Assembly (NCBI GenBank): GCA_033980235.1 | Contig: CM067059.1 | Coordinates: forward strand, 18,486,100-18,550,099 | From: Diadema setosum | Taxonomy: Eukaryota > Echinodermata > Echinoidea > Diadematoida > Diadematidae | Direction of reading: 5' to 3' | DNA: 64,000 nucleotides | Shown here: piece by piece, positions 1 to 12,051 of the stretch | Numbering within the stretch: the stretch's first letter is position 1 | Layout of the letters: each line of letters begins with the position of its first letter | The notes under the pieces: model-generated | What the model saw: only the letters and a program-made list of their open reading frames with translations | What the model was told of the DNA's origin: nothing | Database searches by the model: none | Position numbers and translations under genes: made by a program

Positions 1-285
1 CTGCTCTGCCCCTGGTCTGTTCGGCTTGCATAAGCTGTACAAAGAGTATAATCCCATGCAGAAGAGCCTGAATGTTATACATGTTCATGTAATTTATGAT
101 GTATATGTGGATAACAATATTAAGAAAATATAAAGGGACTACTACAAAAATTCATTAAAAAAATGAAAATAACACATTCCATCAACTTGATACTGACATA
201 TGTTATGGGTAGCAATTATTCCCCCTGCTTTCTGAAAGTGGTTAGTCAAGTGCTCTTTCATTTTGATAGAAAAGTTGATTATCGG
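1..285. other. Non-coding, no feature seen
   Basis: AT-rich sequence with no splice-flanked reading frame or recognisable repeat; probably intronic or intergenic. Confidence 0.5.
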
Positions 286-497
286 CTCTAAGGCCAAAAT
301 TCACTAAGGTGGTTTAAATTTAGACCATGGTACAAGATACGCATGAAATGGGTGTACCTTTGACAAGTGCAGATCTACGTGGGATTGTTATTGAGCATCT
401 GCCAGCATATGCAAGCTGTCACATGCATTTACGCAGAGGGAATTTGCATAAACCATGGTCTAAATTTAAACCACCTTCGTGAATTCAGGCCTAAGAG
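286..497. mobile_element. 212-bp MITE with roughly 45-bp terminal inverted repeats
   Basis: The left arm (286-330) reads CTCTAAGGCC, then GGTGGTTTAAATTTAGACC, and the right arm (about 453-497) is its inverse with few mismatches, ending GGCCTAAGAG. A short unpaired centre separates them. A half copy occurs at about 16398-16440. There is no coding capacity. No clear target duplication is visible, so the superfamily is not assigned. Confidence 0.75.
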
Positions 498-1679
498 TAC
501 AAGTTTTGTAATAACCTATATCCAGTTACGTAAGCATACTGACACTAGAACAGCGCAAGATATCTAAAGATAAATACCTAACATCATCATTAAGATAAAC
601 CCAAATTCTGATCATTGATATTTGCTTCCTACATAAATCATTTAACTGTATGAACTACAATGACACTGAAGTTGTAATCCACATATTTCTCATTCAAGTG
701 GACCTCTGTACAATGTAAGATCTTGAATGTAAACAAGTTAAAGGACAATACCCTGATTGATTATAAGGTCCAACCAGACCATCTATCTTTTCATACAACT
801 TGATAACTCGAGAATCTGAACAATGTCTCTCAATCTTTGCAATAATCAATTTTGCAATAACCACTCACCATGACTAGAGATACATTTCTTTTACACGCAC
901 TGTTCTCTCTCTCTCTCTTTCTCCCTCTGTTGTTAGAATAGTACTGCACACACCAGACATCAGCTTCGCAAAAATCACTCTCCCATAGACTTTGCATGTT
1001 TTCAAATGCCTCCATCAGAGTCCATGTTTATTTCCACGTGACAGCGGACAGCATTTCTTTGTATTGCTTGTTGAGGCAAGGTCCCAAGAAGAGCCATTTC
1101 AGTTCTAAAATCTGATTAATATGAGTGGATTTTTTCCCCCTTTTTTTTTTGGCTTGGACTTGGAGAAAAAAAAAACCAACCATAGCCATAACATAGGCGT
1201 AGTACAACCTAGCAGAACTACTGCTACTACAACTAGCCTAGGCTGGACAGTGTTTTGATATCTAGGTTAGACGGCCATATCTTACATTGACACAAATAGA
1301 AAGTACAATTAAAATAATTGTATGTGTCTTTTGTAGATATCTACATGAACGTAAATTTTCTCTAATTAACGCAATTAATAGGGGAGTTTTAGGAATTCTG
1401 AAGCGAAAATAAGTTTTTAGTGAGAGGTGTTCAGATACTTTATATTAGATAAAGGCTACAATGAACACAAAGAATTAAACTCTTGCTGATTGTTCTTACA
1501 CGGTTACTAATGAATGGGACTACAGAAATTGAGACGGCAACTAGGTTACATAAAACTATGAAAATTGCAAACTTGGTTATATTTCCACGACATAGGCCTC
1601 CAATAACAAATGTGAATGTGAAATAGGCTGTAATATACACCTCATAAGTGAATTTTAACAGAAATTTATTCTTCTTTAC
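498..1679. other. Non-coding, no gene recognised
   Basis: AT-rich sequence with short homopolymers (for example T-rich 1130-1150) and a CT-rich microsatellite near 903-925. ORFs on either strand are short and lack a family match. Confidence 0.5.
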
Positions 1680-1811
1680 CTGTTTGTCATCTTGATCACT
1701 GACAATACGCCACTTCATCCATTCACTGAGGATTCGATGAAGAGCAGAGGACCGGCGTTTCTCCCCCGAAGTTATAACGTGCGATCTTATGCGATGCGTC
1801 GGTTCATTCAC
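1680..1811 (-). CDS. Candidate first coding exon of an unrecognised minus-strand gene
   Basis: A 132-bp open stretch begins at ATG (1811) and ends at a good donor, AAACAG|GTAAAG, in phase 0. It encodes 44 residues rich in Arg, Lys and Ser, including SALHRILSEWMKWRIVSDQD. Upstream (about 1812-1930) the DNA has more CpG than its surroundings, as expected near a promoter. I do not recognise the protein. Beyond the donor the frame runs on for about 79 codons into hydrophobic sequence, which is probably intron. It lies downstream of the last FANCM exon seen and on the same strand, so it could be the start of the next gene, an unrelated spurious ORF, or less likely a later FANCM exon. Confidence 0.3.
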
Positions 1812-1929
1812 GCACTTACAAAATACGCGCTAGTTCATGAACAGACGCATGTGGATGCGTCACTTCATGCAGTCAGTGCGACAACAGCAGTGACAAAATA
1901 ATGTACGGCGTGTGCGTAAATCATAGCTT

Positions 1930-2985
1930 TTGGCTGTAATTTGAAGACCCCAACTTGCTACGATGATAGGTGTAAGTGAGAACAGTGGAATAAGGCAAAA
2001 ATCTAATTTTCGATAAAATTGAAAACATTTCTCAGATACGTCGGTTCATCTTTTCACCGACGATATATGAACCATGATACCTGGATCATTTCATTAAACG
2101 ACTTTTGACTCGGATGCAATCTTGGCTGTGAGAGGTAAATAGGGTCAAGGGTCAAGACTACTTTGTCCTGTATCTTGATAAGTGCATGCCCTATCACTCC
2201 CGTACTGTTTCATGAAATAACAACTTTCTAATCAGTCTGTCTAAAGTAGGGTCAAGGATCAAACAAATTTCATCCTGTACCTTCTTAAATACATTGCATA
2301 TTGCCCCCATATATTGCACAGATATAGACCTTGTCAAGAGAATCATTTCATAAGATAATGAAGATTTTCAAAGATTCTCTTTTCTTCATTGAGAATCTCA
2401 GAATATATAATATTCACCATTTACAAGGGAATCAATGGGAATTTCAGATTTTGGCGGCCATTTTGGTGGATATCTTGAATACCTCAAAACCCTCAATGAA
2501 GCAACAGTTTCATCATTCAGATTCACATTAAGCACTCTTGAAATAGGGTAAAGCTGTAAAAAAAACATTGGGTGAATGGTAAAACAAGGTTAGGCCAAAA
2601 ATCTGACTTTGGCACCAAACTTTTATTCATAATGTAATCCATGCTGATGTTTGTGAGTGCAGTGATATCATGAAAAACCACAACACAAAACAAATATGTA
2701 ATTTTTTTCTCTTTGTGGTGAAAACAAGTGATTTTGATGGCACAAAATGTCATTTTATTTTCTTGTTTCTTGAATGCTAATAAAATACATTTCAGTATAA
2801 CAAGTTGGAATCCCTGGTCCAATCAAGTTTGTTATATCTGAGAGTCAGTTGTAGAAAATTCAGGAGGTTTTTGAATGAATATTTTTTAACATTTTTTTTT
2901 TTCTCTACAGGCAAGAAGGGGACCATGCATGGACACAGCTCTCCCAAGTAAAACATGAAACCAGAATATGTAAAGGAGAGGTCAC
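1930..2985. other. Non-coding with a decayed repeat
   Basis: Around 2120-2300 there are two diverged copies of a motif resembling agGGTCAAGGrTCAA followed by TTTGTCCTGTA or TTTCATCCTGTA, so an old tandem repeat is likely. No FANCM (HhH)2 exon could be recognised on the minus strand here. Confidence 0.4.
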
Positions 2986-3083
2986 CTGCTCAGCGATGCT
3001 GTCCATTTCTGGTGTAGGCAGAATTGCTGCTCCTTTCTGCATCTCAACTTGTACTAAATCAGCCAAGACTTGGGCAGTTTCTT
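2986..3083 (-). CDS. FANCM: FANCM orthologue, fourth exon in window (partial gene)
   Basis: A 98-bp exon preceded by a strong acceptor (CTCCTTTTCTGTGCAG, 3084 upward). It begins with AA to complete Glu, then encodes ETAQVLADLVQVEMQKGAAI and LPTPEMDSIAEQ. EETA-x-x-L-x-x-L-x-x-x-E is conserved in FANCM at the end of the ERCC4-like domain, just before the helix-hairpin-helix pair. It leaves in phase 0 at GAGCAG|GTGACC, a weaker but acceptable donor. The next exon should encode the (HhH)2 region; I could not find it between 1 and 2985, so it probably lies to the left of this window. The intron upstream (3084-16080, 12,997 bp) holds the pogo-like element, the Penelope-like remnant and a DIRS remnant. 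Confidence 0.88.
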
Positions 3084-3356
3084 CTGCACAGAAAAGGAGA
3101 TACGGCACAAGTTATCTTTAAAACAATATTGAGCAATCCCACTCTGCACTATTTTGATGTATGAGTGTGTGTGCACGACATCACTCACATCTTTACTGTT
3201 TGTAACATCACATGATCTCATACATTATACATATATTATAACATCAGAGATAAAAGCATGTAAATTGAATCTGTTTGACTGGACTTACTCGTGACAATCA
3301 TGGAGGGAACAATTGCTGTAAGTTCTGATTCGTCCAGGTAATGTTCAATAAAGGTA

Positions 3357-4705
3357 CAGTGCACTCCCGTTATAACGAAATGGTCGGGACCGGCAGTTTT
3401 CTTTCATTAAAATGAAATTTCGTTATAACCGAACATAGTTTTAATACAATATATAACGAAAAAGAGGAAACCAGACATATATCATATTCTGTTTGTTGAA
3501 TCCTCATCATACACTGGAAAGCTATGTGAAATGGGATGGTACCCTTTTAATTTCATTTGAATATTACATTTAAAAGAAAGCATAAAATTGTTTGTATTGT
3601 CACACATGTATAGAAAATGAAGGTTTAGGATTCGGTTACAGTTTGCTATTCCAAAGGTGTGTTTCTTACTAAAGTTTGTTACTCCGAAGGCTCCTTATTC
3701 TGAAGTTTCACCTTTCCCGGGATTCTGAAGGTTTGTTCATTTGAAGATTCACTCTTCCAAAGATTCATTATTCTGAAAGGTCATAATTTAGATATAAATA
3801 TATTGATCGTTTTCCGAAGGTTTGTTGATCGGAACATGAAATGAGAATCATCATTCCAAAGGTTTGTAAATCAAAAAAATAAGAAAGGTTCACTATTCCG
3901 CAGGTTCGTGGTTCTGAAGGTGTTTTAAGCCAAAAATGAAATAAGGATCATTATTCTGAAGGTTTGTTTATCAAAAAAATGAGAAAGGTTAGTTAATTTG
4001 ACGGTTCGTTTATCTTCAGAAGATTATAAGGTTTGCAATTCCCAAGTTTTGTTAATAGTGGACTCACTTTTTTTCCACTTTTGGATTTATGAAACTTTTT
4101 TTAATGTTCCATTTAACGAACGTTTGAAATTCCTATTATTTTCAGACTAACGAATTGTAATAAGAACCATATTTTTTTGTCGGATTAACAGACCTTATTA
4201 ATAACAAACCTTATTGATAATGAACCTTTGGAATAACGCCAAAATGTTTGTAATAACAAACCCTATTTCTGAACTAACAGACATTTAGGTGTATCAGAAT
4301 CTGTGTTTTGTAATAAAGAACCTTCAGAACAATAAAATGAACCTTATTTAATTTCAGATTATTGCATTACAATAACGCAAGCTCCCCTCGGGAACTGTAC
4401 GTGACACAAGGAGTGAACACACAGTGATGTGAAGCGTTCGCCTATGCAGAGACGCTATAAATGCTTGATCCACTACATATTTTCGAAAGCGATAAACATT
4501 TCATTATAATGGAGCACATTTTTGTTTTTCTTGTCAGTGGCGTTCGGAAAAGACTTTGTTATAATGAAAATTTTGCTGTAACCGACTTCGTTATAATGAA
4601 ATTTTGTACCATATACTTTAATGGCGATAATTTTGGGACCAGAAGTTTTACTTCGTTATAATGAAATTTCATTATAACGGTGTTTATTGTAATGGGAGTG
4701 CACTG
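3357..4705. mobile_element. 1.35-kb non-autonomous pogo-like (Tc1/mariner) element
   Basis: The termini are CAGTGCACTCCCGTTATAA (from 3357) and its inverse ending GGGAGTGCACTG (4705), each flanked by TA (3355-3356 and 4706-4707). TA duplication and a CAGT start followed by a GTTATAACGAA motif are typical of pogo/Tigger-like elements. The interior is AT-rich, holds many diverged copies of a GAAGGTTYGTT motif, and has no transposase ORF. Decayed relatives are at 25140-25820 and 25922-26116. Confidence 0.8.
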
Positions 4706-4892
4706 TACAAAATAAAGTCAGACAAGCTGATGAAGCATCCAGGATTGGATGTGAAACTGTTCTTGGACTTAATCCGGAACCTGCACAGAGAGACCAGTTT
4801 TGTGACTTGTCAAAGACACTTGTTTAGCTCTGTCTGGCTGGCAAGCATTCACACGTGGTGGGTGAATGGGTGATGTTACTGCCTTTATTGTC

Positions 4893-5884
4893 TTATGTCG
4901 AGGACTTTTCCTGATCAACGCTCCAGTTCCTGTATCCGCATGCTTTCAAGATGGTGTGCATGTGTTGGTGTTCCTTTTTCTTCATATCTTCGGAAGAAGG
5001 GAGGCAGGCTTCTCTGTGAAACAGAGTTTTTACAACTCCAAGTTTGTGGATAAGTGGGTGGTGAGAGTCAAATAACAAGTACTGGTCTGTGTGAGTGGGG
5101 TTTGCAGAAAACTGAAGGAAGGAAGGAAGGGAAGATCGTTTCCTTGATGTTCTCCACATTGAATTTGATGAATGGATCACAGTTATTGATGTGCTGAAAG
5201 AAGCTGTCCAGTCCAGCAGATTGTATCTTCACCCATGTGTTGTCAACATTCCTGTACCAGTGTAAGGGCGATGCTCCACTAAATGAATCTAGAACTGTTC
5301 CAAACTGTTCCATGTACAGGTTAGCCAGAATTGGAGATATGGGTGAGCCCATGGCACAGCCATGCTTCTGTTTAAAGAAAGCCCCATTGTACACAAAATA
5401 AGTTGTTACTTCTCAGACGTTCCCTAACTACTTCTATAGCTTATTCAAGAGGTACACTTGTGAACAGTGGAGACACACTGAAGGAGGCAATGGTCTCATT
5501 CTCCTCAACTTTGATGTCAAGCACTTTCTTGATGAAGTCCCTTGACTTCTGGATGTGACTAATGGGCTCAAGATGGATGTTAACAGTTTGGCGATGCTGT
5601 ATGTGATACTGTTGATACTGCCGACGATGGGGCTGAGAGGTCTATCTGTCTCATGGATCTTTGGGGGTCCATCAAAAGCTGGAATATCATCTCCAGGGCA
5701 GAGATTATAGTAAGATTGCTTGTCAATGTAACCCCATTTGAGCCGTTCATATGTGTTATTAACACTCAGCAGACTATTTACTTTCTCTGCATAATCAGTC
5801 TTGTTCAAAACAACTGTACATCTGCCTTTATCTGCTGGTTAGGAGGACCAGTAATGATCATCTTATCTGCAAGTAATAAACTCT
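4893..5884 (-). pseudogene. Penelope-like element reverse transcriptase remnant
   Basis: Minus-strand pieces in several frames give, in order, ADKMIITGPPNQ, DKGRCTVVLNKTDYAEKVN, a GPPKIHETDRPLSPIV block, SVSPLFTSVPLE, HGCAMGSPISPILANLYMEQ, WYRNVDNT and THTDQYLLFDSHHPLIHK. This order is characteristic of the Penelope-like (PLE) reverse transcriptase. Frameshifts fall near 5840, 5560 and 5120, a stop follows SVPLE near 5440, and the catalytic box normally RYVDDT reads RNVDNT, so the enzyme is dead. No GIY-YIG endonuclease was seen below 4893, where the sequence returns to unique DNA, so the copy is truncated at its 3' end. Confidence 0.85.
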
Positions 5885-5946
5885 TACCTGTGCCTTTACA
5901 TTGCATTATCCTTTAATGCTGCCCTCAATCTCGCAAAATGAACAAA

Positions 5947-6797
5947 GAACAAGGCAATCGCCAAATTGTGTCTCGCCCATTCGCGTACAAGGAATTAAAA
6001 TTTTTATAACTCCCGGAAGTTAATTGACCTGCTTATGACCTTTGACCTTGTGGTGACCTTCACTACCCTAAGGGACATTTACCATCCAAGTTTGGTCACA
6101 AGCGGAGATAGGGATCAAAACACGCCCTAAAACATAACATTCGGCCCTAAAAGTTTGTTGACCCCTGTCTGTGACCTTTGACCTTGTGACGACCTTCACC
6201 TCCCCAAGGGACATGTTCCATCCAAGTTTGGTCACAAACGGACAAAGGGATCAAAAGTTATGAGCCATAAACGAAATGCGCCCTAAAAACTTAACATTGG
6301 GCCCTAAAAGTTCGTTGACCCCTGTCTGTAACCTTTGACCTTGTGGTTACCTTCAACTTCCCAAGAGACATCTACTATCACCCAAGTTTGATTGTCATTG
6401 TAGCAACATGTGCTGAGTTACGTGTGATAAGACAGTCTTGCAAGTAAACTTTAACGTATGACCTCAAATGACCTTTGACCTTATCATGTGACCTCTTACG
6501 GCACCATGACATGAAGGTACCCCCAGTGCATCCATCACCCAAGTTTGATTGTCATTGTAGCAACATGTGCTGAGTTACGTGTGATAAGACAGTCTTGCAA
6601 GTAAACTTTAACGTATGACCTCAAATGACCTTTGACCTTATCCTGTGACCTCCAACGGCACCATAACATGAAGGTACCCCCAGTGCATCTACGACCCAAG
6701 TTAGGTTGTAATCCAAGCAACTTATGTGAAGTTATTTGTCAAAAGAGAGTCTTGCGGGTAAACTTTAACATAGAAAAGAGGGTCTTGCACATACCCT
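5947..6797. repeat. Interspersed repeat R1, truncated copy
   Basis: Begins with a GTCTCGCCCATTC segment and consists of diverged modules containing TGACCTTTGACCTTG and CCAAGTTTGGTCACAAACGG. It is homologous to 33545-34655 in the same orientation but lacks that copy's right end. Positions 6378-6534 and 6535-6691 are a nearly identical tandem duplication of 157 bp, probably recent. No coding region. Confidence 0.8.
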
Positions 6798-6843
6798 TTA
6801 AAGGGGAAGGCTAGTAACTGATCAGTGGGAATCAGTGGAAATG

Positions 6844-7116
6844 CTGGGAGATGATTGTTCCAATCCTTATGGGATTCATTCAAGAGTTCATTGTATATCT
6901 ATTGTTGTGTGAAAATGATTTGCTTCAGAACGGTCTCATATTCAAGTAATGTGCAGATTAATGAACCGTCACTGACCAGGGACGCTAACCTGGAAGCATT
7001 AAACTGCACATTACTTGAATATGAGACCATTCTGAAGCAAATCATTTTCACACAACAATAGATATACAGTGAACTCTTGAATGAATCCCATAAGGATTGG
7101 AACAATCATCTCCCAG
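6844..7116. repeat. 273-bp near-perfect palindrome (foldback MITE)
   Basis: The left arm starts CTGGGAGATGATTGTTCC (6844) and the right arm ends with its inverse (7116). Arms of about 120 bp pair with very few mismatches around a spacer near 6964-6994. The two mirrored ORFs it contains, one on each strand, are artefacts of the palindrome. Such high arm identity suggests recent insertion or ongoing arm homogenisation. Confidence 0.85.
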
Positions 7117-9189
7117 TAGGTGAAAGGAAGCCAAAAGGGTCCCCTAGACATAAATGAATTGTGAAGGAGTCATGAAGAAAACTCAAAAAGGCTAAAATTC
7201 CACTGGTTGCATGAAGTAAAGAGCCTCTGGCAGCTGTGAGCACAGCAACACCTAGGATCTAATTACTGCACTTAACATTGCAGTCAATAAAGGAGTAATC
7301 AAATACTGAAAGCCGTATCAGCGGAGAAAAAAAAATATGAGGACAGCTAACACTTGTGTGAAAAGCCAAAAGGGGGCATACATCTGAACATACAGACTCA
7401 CTCCTGACCTGTGACAAACATGATGACATAACAGGTGAAGGGGTACAAGTACAGAGGTACCAAGGGGGATGACAGAAGTACCAAGTGGCCAGTAGAGATC
7501 AGAGGTAGATGGTTGAAGGATTCTCTACCCAAAACTGTTGGGGGGTGGGGAGGCCTGATAGATACACATGAGATTTAAATGACACAAAAGGCGCGGTCAG
7601 ACTGGCAAAAGATCGAGAAGTTTAAGATTGCGAAGTTTGGGCCATTCGTACGCGCGCAAGAAAGAGTGCGCCGTACGATGGCTAGTGATTGTGATGTAAC
7701 AATGCACATCTGAACATGACAATGGCCTCGCGCTTCGGGGGACAACGCCCGCAAACAGATCGAGAAGTTTCGCGGAAAGTTTGGGGGGGGGGGCGGGGGG
7801 TGGGCAGCCCTGGATCTGCAATGAACAAACTTGGAACTACAGTACAGTGCTCACATCGGGAACCGCTTATGTGCAACAAAACTTGATGCAACAAAATTTT
7901 CACGTGTTATTTCAACCGCTTCATTGGAACCATGAACCGCTTTATCGGGACAAACCTGGCTGAAACACTTCTGTGTATTAATGTCTAAAAATGATAAGTA
8001 AATCTTCAGAAAAAATTGCAGGGATCTAATTTCCTTACCAGAAGGATTATTTTCTCACTAGTTCCTGATAGATTAAGCCAACTGCGCAGTAGAGGCGGTC
8101 TTATTGAGCGTCATCTTATCGTGCATCGTCAGCTTCTACTCACGCACTTACACTGTAATCTAGTCCACTGATCTCACCAGCCAGCCAGCTACACACGTAG
8201 CTGAGAAACTGAGCTTTCTTCCCGCTTTTTTTACAATAGCCCTTCTGCATGCTGCATGCTCTCACCAACTCGTGTGTGACTGTTTGTGTGTGCCACACCA
8301 ACACACGCCACACACACACACACTGTGTGTGCTTGCCAACACATGTAGTGCACTGTGTTAAACTTCAGCTTTGAGATTACACACACAGTCGTCCACTGTA
8401 TGCAGGTCTGCTTCTAATCGTCCCTTTCCCAGGCCCCCCCCCCCCCCTCAATGCAATCTACAATCGCGCGTACACAAATTCCTTGCTACCACTGCACCAA
8501 CCTGGCCAGGTGGTTGGCATGCTTTTTGGGTGTCAGACTGTCAGTTTCCCTCTGTCTATACCATAGTGTTTTTGTTTTCTTCTTCTTAGGAACAAATTCT
8601 TCGCCTTACATGAAACACCTGCATGGCTGCTAGCAAGTGGTTTGTTATTTAATCATTACAGTGTTTGTTTTTTCTCTGTCATTCATGGGATCCGGTCAGG
8701 GCGAGAGATATCAAAAGAAGAAAGACTGCTCAGGCTAAGTTGTCTCTTGCAGCAGACCATCAAATTGTCATTACGATCACTAATCATTTCCCCCCCCCCC
8801 CCCCCAAGTCAGGTTGTGTCTTATACATGGGTGGATCTTAACATGGAACTTAACGGTATGTATTTCAACTCTAAATGAGGGTTATTTTGTGGATCAAATG
8901 AATGGAGGTTTGTTCCGATAATGCATTTGCCAAAATTGCGAGACTGCCATGCCGTGTCCTTTCTTATTGCCGTTTTGTGTCTGCGTGTCATAGCGTGCGG
9001 GTAGTAACCTGACGCTGTGGTTATCGTTGGGTTTGACAACTGTGCGTGGTTTAATGTAATGCCCACATACTCGGCTTTATCTTGTGTGGTTTGCACGATT
9101 AAGCGGTGAGCACTGTAATCAACGTACAAAATCATAGTAACTTTGCTTAATCACTTCTGGTTGTAAGAAGAATTGTAAATATTCCTTTT
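7117..9189. other. Non-coding, low-complexity patches
   Basis: No gene seen. Contains G-runs at about 7784-7800, CA/GT-rich sequence at about 8276-8340, and C-runs at about 8435-8448 and 8790-8805. A fragment at 7800-7850 resembles repeat R2. Confidence 0.5.
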
Positions 9190-9960
9190 GTGGGGAGGGG
9201 GGGGGGGGGAATGGGTCCCCAAGGGGTCCCCAAGGGGAGCATGGTACCGGGTACCTGTCAAGTTTTGTGAATATTCATCAAGGGGATTTCAAAGATTATG
9301 AACATGTACAATTTACGTCCCGATTTGGACCCATCCCACCCCACTCCCTTGGGTCCCACATGGGGGGGGGGGGCACCACTGATTCTGCAATGAACAAACT
9401 TGAAACAACAGTCATCAATACACTGACTCATTGCATTAACTTAGCTCAATCCTTTCTGGTTCTAGATAAAATCTTTAAGATTCCTTTACTGGAGGGTGGG
9501 TGGGGCCCCCACCCCCTTGGGGGCCCCCAGGTGGGGCATGGCGCCCATTTGGTGGAATTGAAATTCTATCCCCCTAGGGATAATACCTGCCAAGTTTGGT
9601 GAAAATTCATCATGGGTTTTCAAGAAAAAGATAAAACGTACAATTTAGGCCCCATCAGGACCCTTCCCTTGGGTCCCACGGGACGCATCCCTGATTCCGC
9701 CATGAACAAACTTGAAACTACAGTCATAAATGTACTAACTCATAGTAATAACTTAGCTCCACCACTTCTGGTTCTGGGGGCCCCCAGGTGGGACATGGTG
9801 CCCATTTGAACAAATTGAGATCCTATCCCCCTAGGGATGCTATCTGCCAAGTTTGGTGAAATTCGGTCAAGGGGTTTTCAAGAAGACTAAAATGTAAAAA
9901 GTTTATGCACGGCACACGACGGACGCTGGATGAAGATCAATCGCAATAGCTCACTTGAGC
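9190..9960. repeat. Repeat R2, two diverged tandem units
   Basis: Two units of roughly 300-350 bp share CCAAGTTTGGTGAAAATTCATC, GGCCCCATC-GGACCC, ATGAACAAACTTGAAAC and CCCCCTAGGGAT modules. The block ends with GACGGACGCTGGATGAAGAT and TAGCTCACTTGAGC. Another copy is at about 44010-44330. ORFs in it are repetitive by-products. Confidence 0.65.
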
Positions 9961-10266
9961 CGAGCTAAAAGTCTGAGGGATATGTTTTGAACAAAATTTT
10001 GATACTTTTCTGTATTACTTATAAAAAAAAAGAAACTTTGTTATTTCATCATGTTTCACACATTTCCCAAAAATAATTAATGTTTGTTTCATCTTAATTT
10101 TTTCTGGTTGATGCAAACTGCATGTCAGAGTTTTGAATGATGTTCAGTGTGTCGGACCCCAATGTGAAGAATGACATAATGTGTGTGCACTCGAACACAC
10201 TATCTTCAATAGCCGAGTAGTGTCTTCATTCACACACATTTAATACTGAATAGCTGAGTATTGGCC

Positions 10267-10528
10267 TGTATGCATAAAAGGTATCAATATTGCAATTGCT
10301 TCAAGCACAAACACAAGCTTGTGAAGCAAGAGATAAAGCTCAAGATATTGCTTAAATCCTTATGAATTATCTTTTGCTTGCTCAGCACAAGCAGTTGCTT
10401 GCGATTTCAACAAGAGATGTCAAAAGCCTGTGCAAACACGAGAACAAAGGCAGGTTTGAAAGCATGTATATGAAAGGATGTGTGTGTGCAAAAGCATTTC
10501 CTGATATATAGTAAAAGAGCTATGAAAT
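10267..10528. mobile_element. Left half of AAGCAATTGCTTG MITE (family E, copy A)
   Basis: Starts GGCCTGTATGCATAAAAG and matches, in reverse orientation, the right half of the intact copy at 41471-42330 as far as GAGCTATGAAAT. The other half resumes at about 14763, so this MITE was split by the DIRS element at 10529-14762. Confidence 0.75.
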
Positions 10529-10869
10529 AAAAGAATGGAAGTTTGTTATTTTAACAGCAATTAGAAGGGAGTGAATATATAAGATCCAATTTGTGCATTT
10601 CAACTGATGTGACCACTGATAATTTGATAAGATAACTAGAAATGTTGCTATGGCGACTGGTATACCTCTGCCATAATACATGGTTCTCCTAATAGGTGTA
10701 TAGTACAATGTCTTCGCAATGTGTGATGACAGTTTTACATAACTGGCAAAATATTGAAGTAACAGGTTTGTCACAAATGTGTTGAATGTTACACTTTCCT
10801 TGAACTATGTTTGCTATATTGTCTAAGAGTGCAGGTATATGTGTTTGGGAATTTAAGGATTTTTACAGT

Positions 10870-11210
10870 ACACTGGATCTTCCATAAGGCTCATCTTGTC
10901 TGGGTGAAAACTGTGAATGGTTTGCACTCTTTGTGCTGGAGTCAGAGCAAATAACATGGTTGCTTTAAGTGCTGACAGCTATAGAGTTACCTTGCTGGCT
11001 GGTGACACACGACGGAGGAAGTTCTGACCACATCTACATCCCATATGCGACTGTACCTAGGAATGGTTTAAAGACACCTTTCTGATAGCTGCCTGTTACA
11101 GGGTGTGTTTCAACTGTGTAATGAGTATCATCTAATGATAAGAATGAGGCCATTGCACTTCTTGCTACGTTATTGATGGCACTGTACACGTGTAACTTGC
11201 TCTTTCTCTG
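10870..11210 (-). pseudogene. DIRS B tyrosine recombinase remnant
   Basis: No long frame survives, but the nucleotide sequence aligns with the recombinase of element A (27620-27900). Shared landmarks are GGTTTGCACTCTTTGTGC against GATTGCACCCTTTGTGC (the region of the first catalytic Arg) and CCCATATGCGACTGTACCTA against CCCAAATGTGACTGTATCTA. The C-terminal half with the HxxR and Tyr motifs is absent or unrecognisable. Confidence 0.6.
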
Positions 11211-12051
11211 TAAAATAATTCATTGAAGAATTCCAGCAATTTTCCAATGTTGGTGTGGGTCATTGCATGGACCTACATCGCTCGTTAATTGATTCAAACA
11301 CCTGTTTCTATCAAAAGCGTCACAATAACATTTTATACATGCTTTCGTGCTTTGATCTCATCACAACCGCCAACTGTCAGCCTGGATGAAAACAAAATGG
11401 CGCTTTGAGAAATCCAAAAACTGTATGCACAGAAGATAATAAATTCTATCAAATCAAGAAAAATGCAAGTGCAGTAAAGAAGTGTGAATTTAGAAATCAT
11501 CACTCAGCCAATTTCATTTGCGAAATGCACATACTTTATGAGAGAAAGTAAATATTTTGGCAAGTTCATTGTGATTTGTAATCTAATTTTTCCTATCTTT
11601 CGCACACATCTATGTCTCACCATTAAGTAACATTAAATGCGTGTCCACAAGTGTCCACTTCCGTAATTACTCATTTTGTGACACAAAATCTTACATAATA
11701 TGATGTTTGCTGCTCCCCATCACTGGTGTTTATTCAAAGGCAGTAGGCACCTCAGCCAAACAAGGCCAAAATGAGGGAAACGGTTCTTTTGTCAGTGACG
11801 ATGTGTGATTACACAATTGTCATTGTCCAAACATCTGAATGTACTCTCATTAAGATGCACATAATCAGGTGGCAGTGGTGATGACGGGATCAAAAAAAAG
11901 ACCTCTGTTCATATAGTCCATGTGTAGTAGGTCCATGGTCCATGGAACCTATATGGATCTCGACAAATTTTCTCCATTTCTTGACATTATGTTGTACTGT
12001 CTTTTGTTGAGTCTCTTAATGATGCACCCAAAATGTTCACAGTTTCTGGCT

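Noticed and set aside
830..1015. Minus ORF with EAFENMQSLWES, slightly like a helix-hairpin-helix segment expected after the last FANCM exon
   Set aside because: In-frame stop directly upstream and no acceptor with a pyrimidine tract; similarity too weak.
6855..7105. Mirror-image 68-residue ORFs on opposite strands
   Set aside because: Direct consequence of the palindrome; the two peptides are nearly identical.
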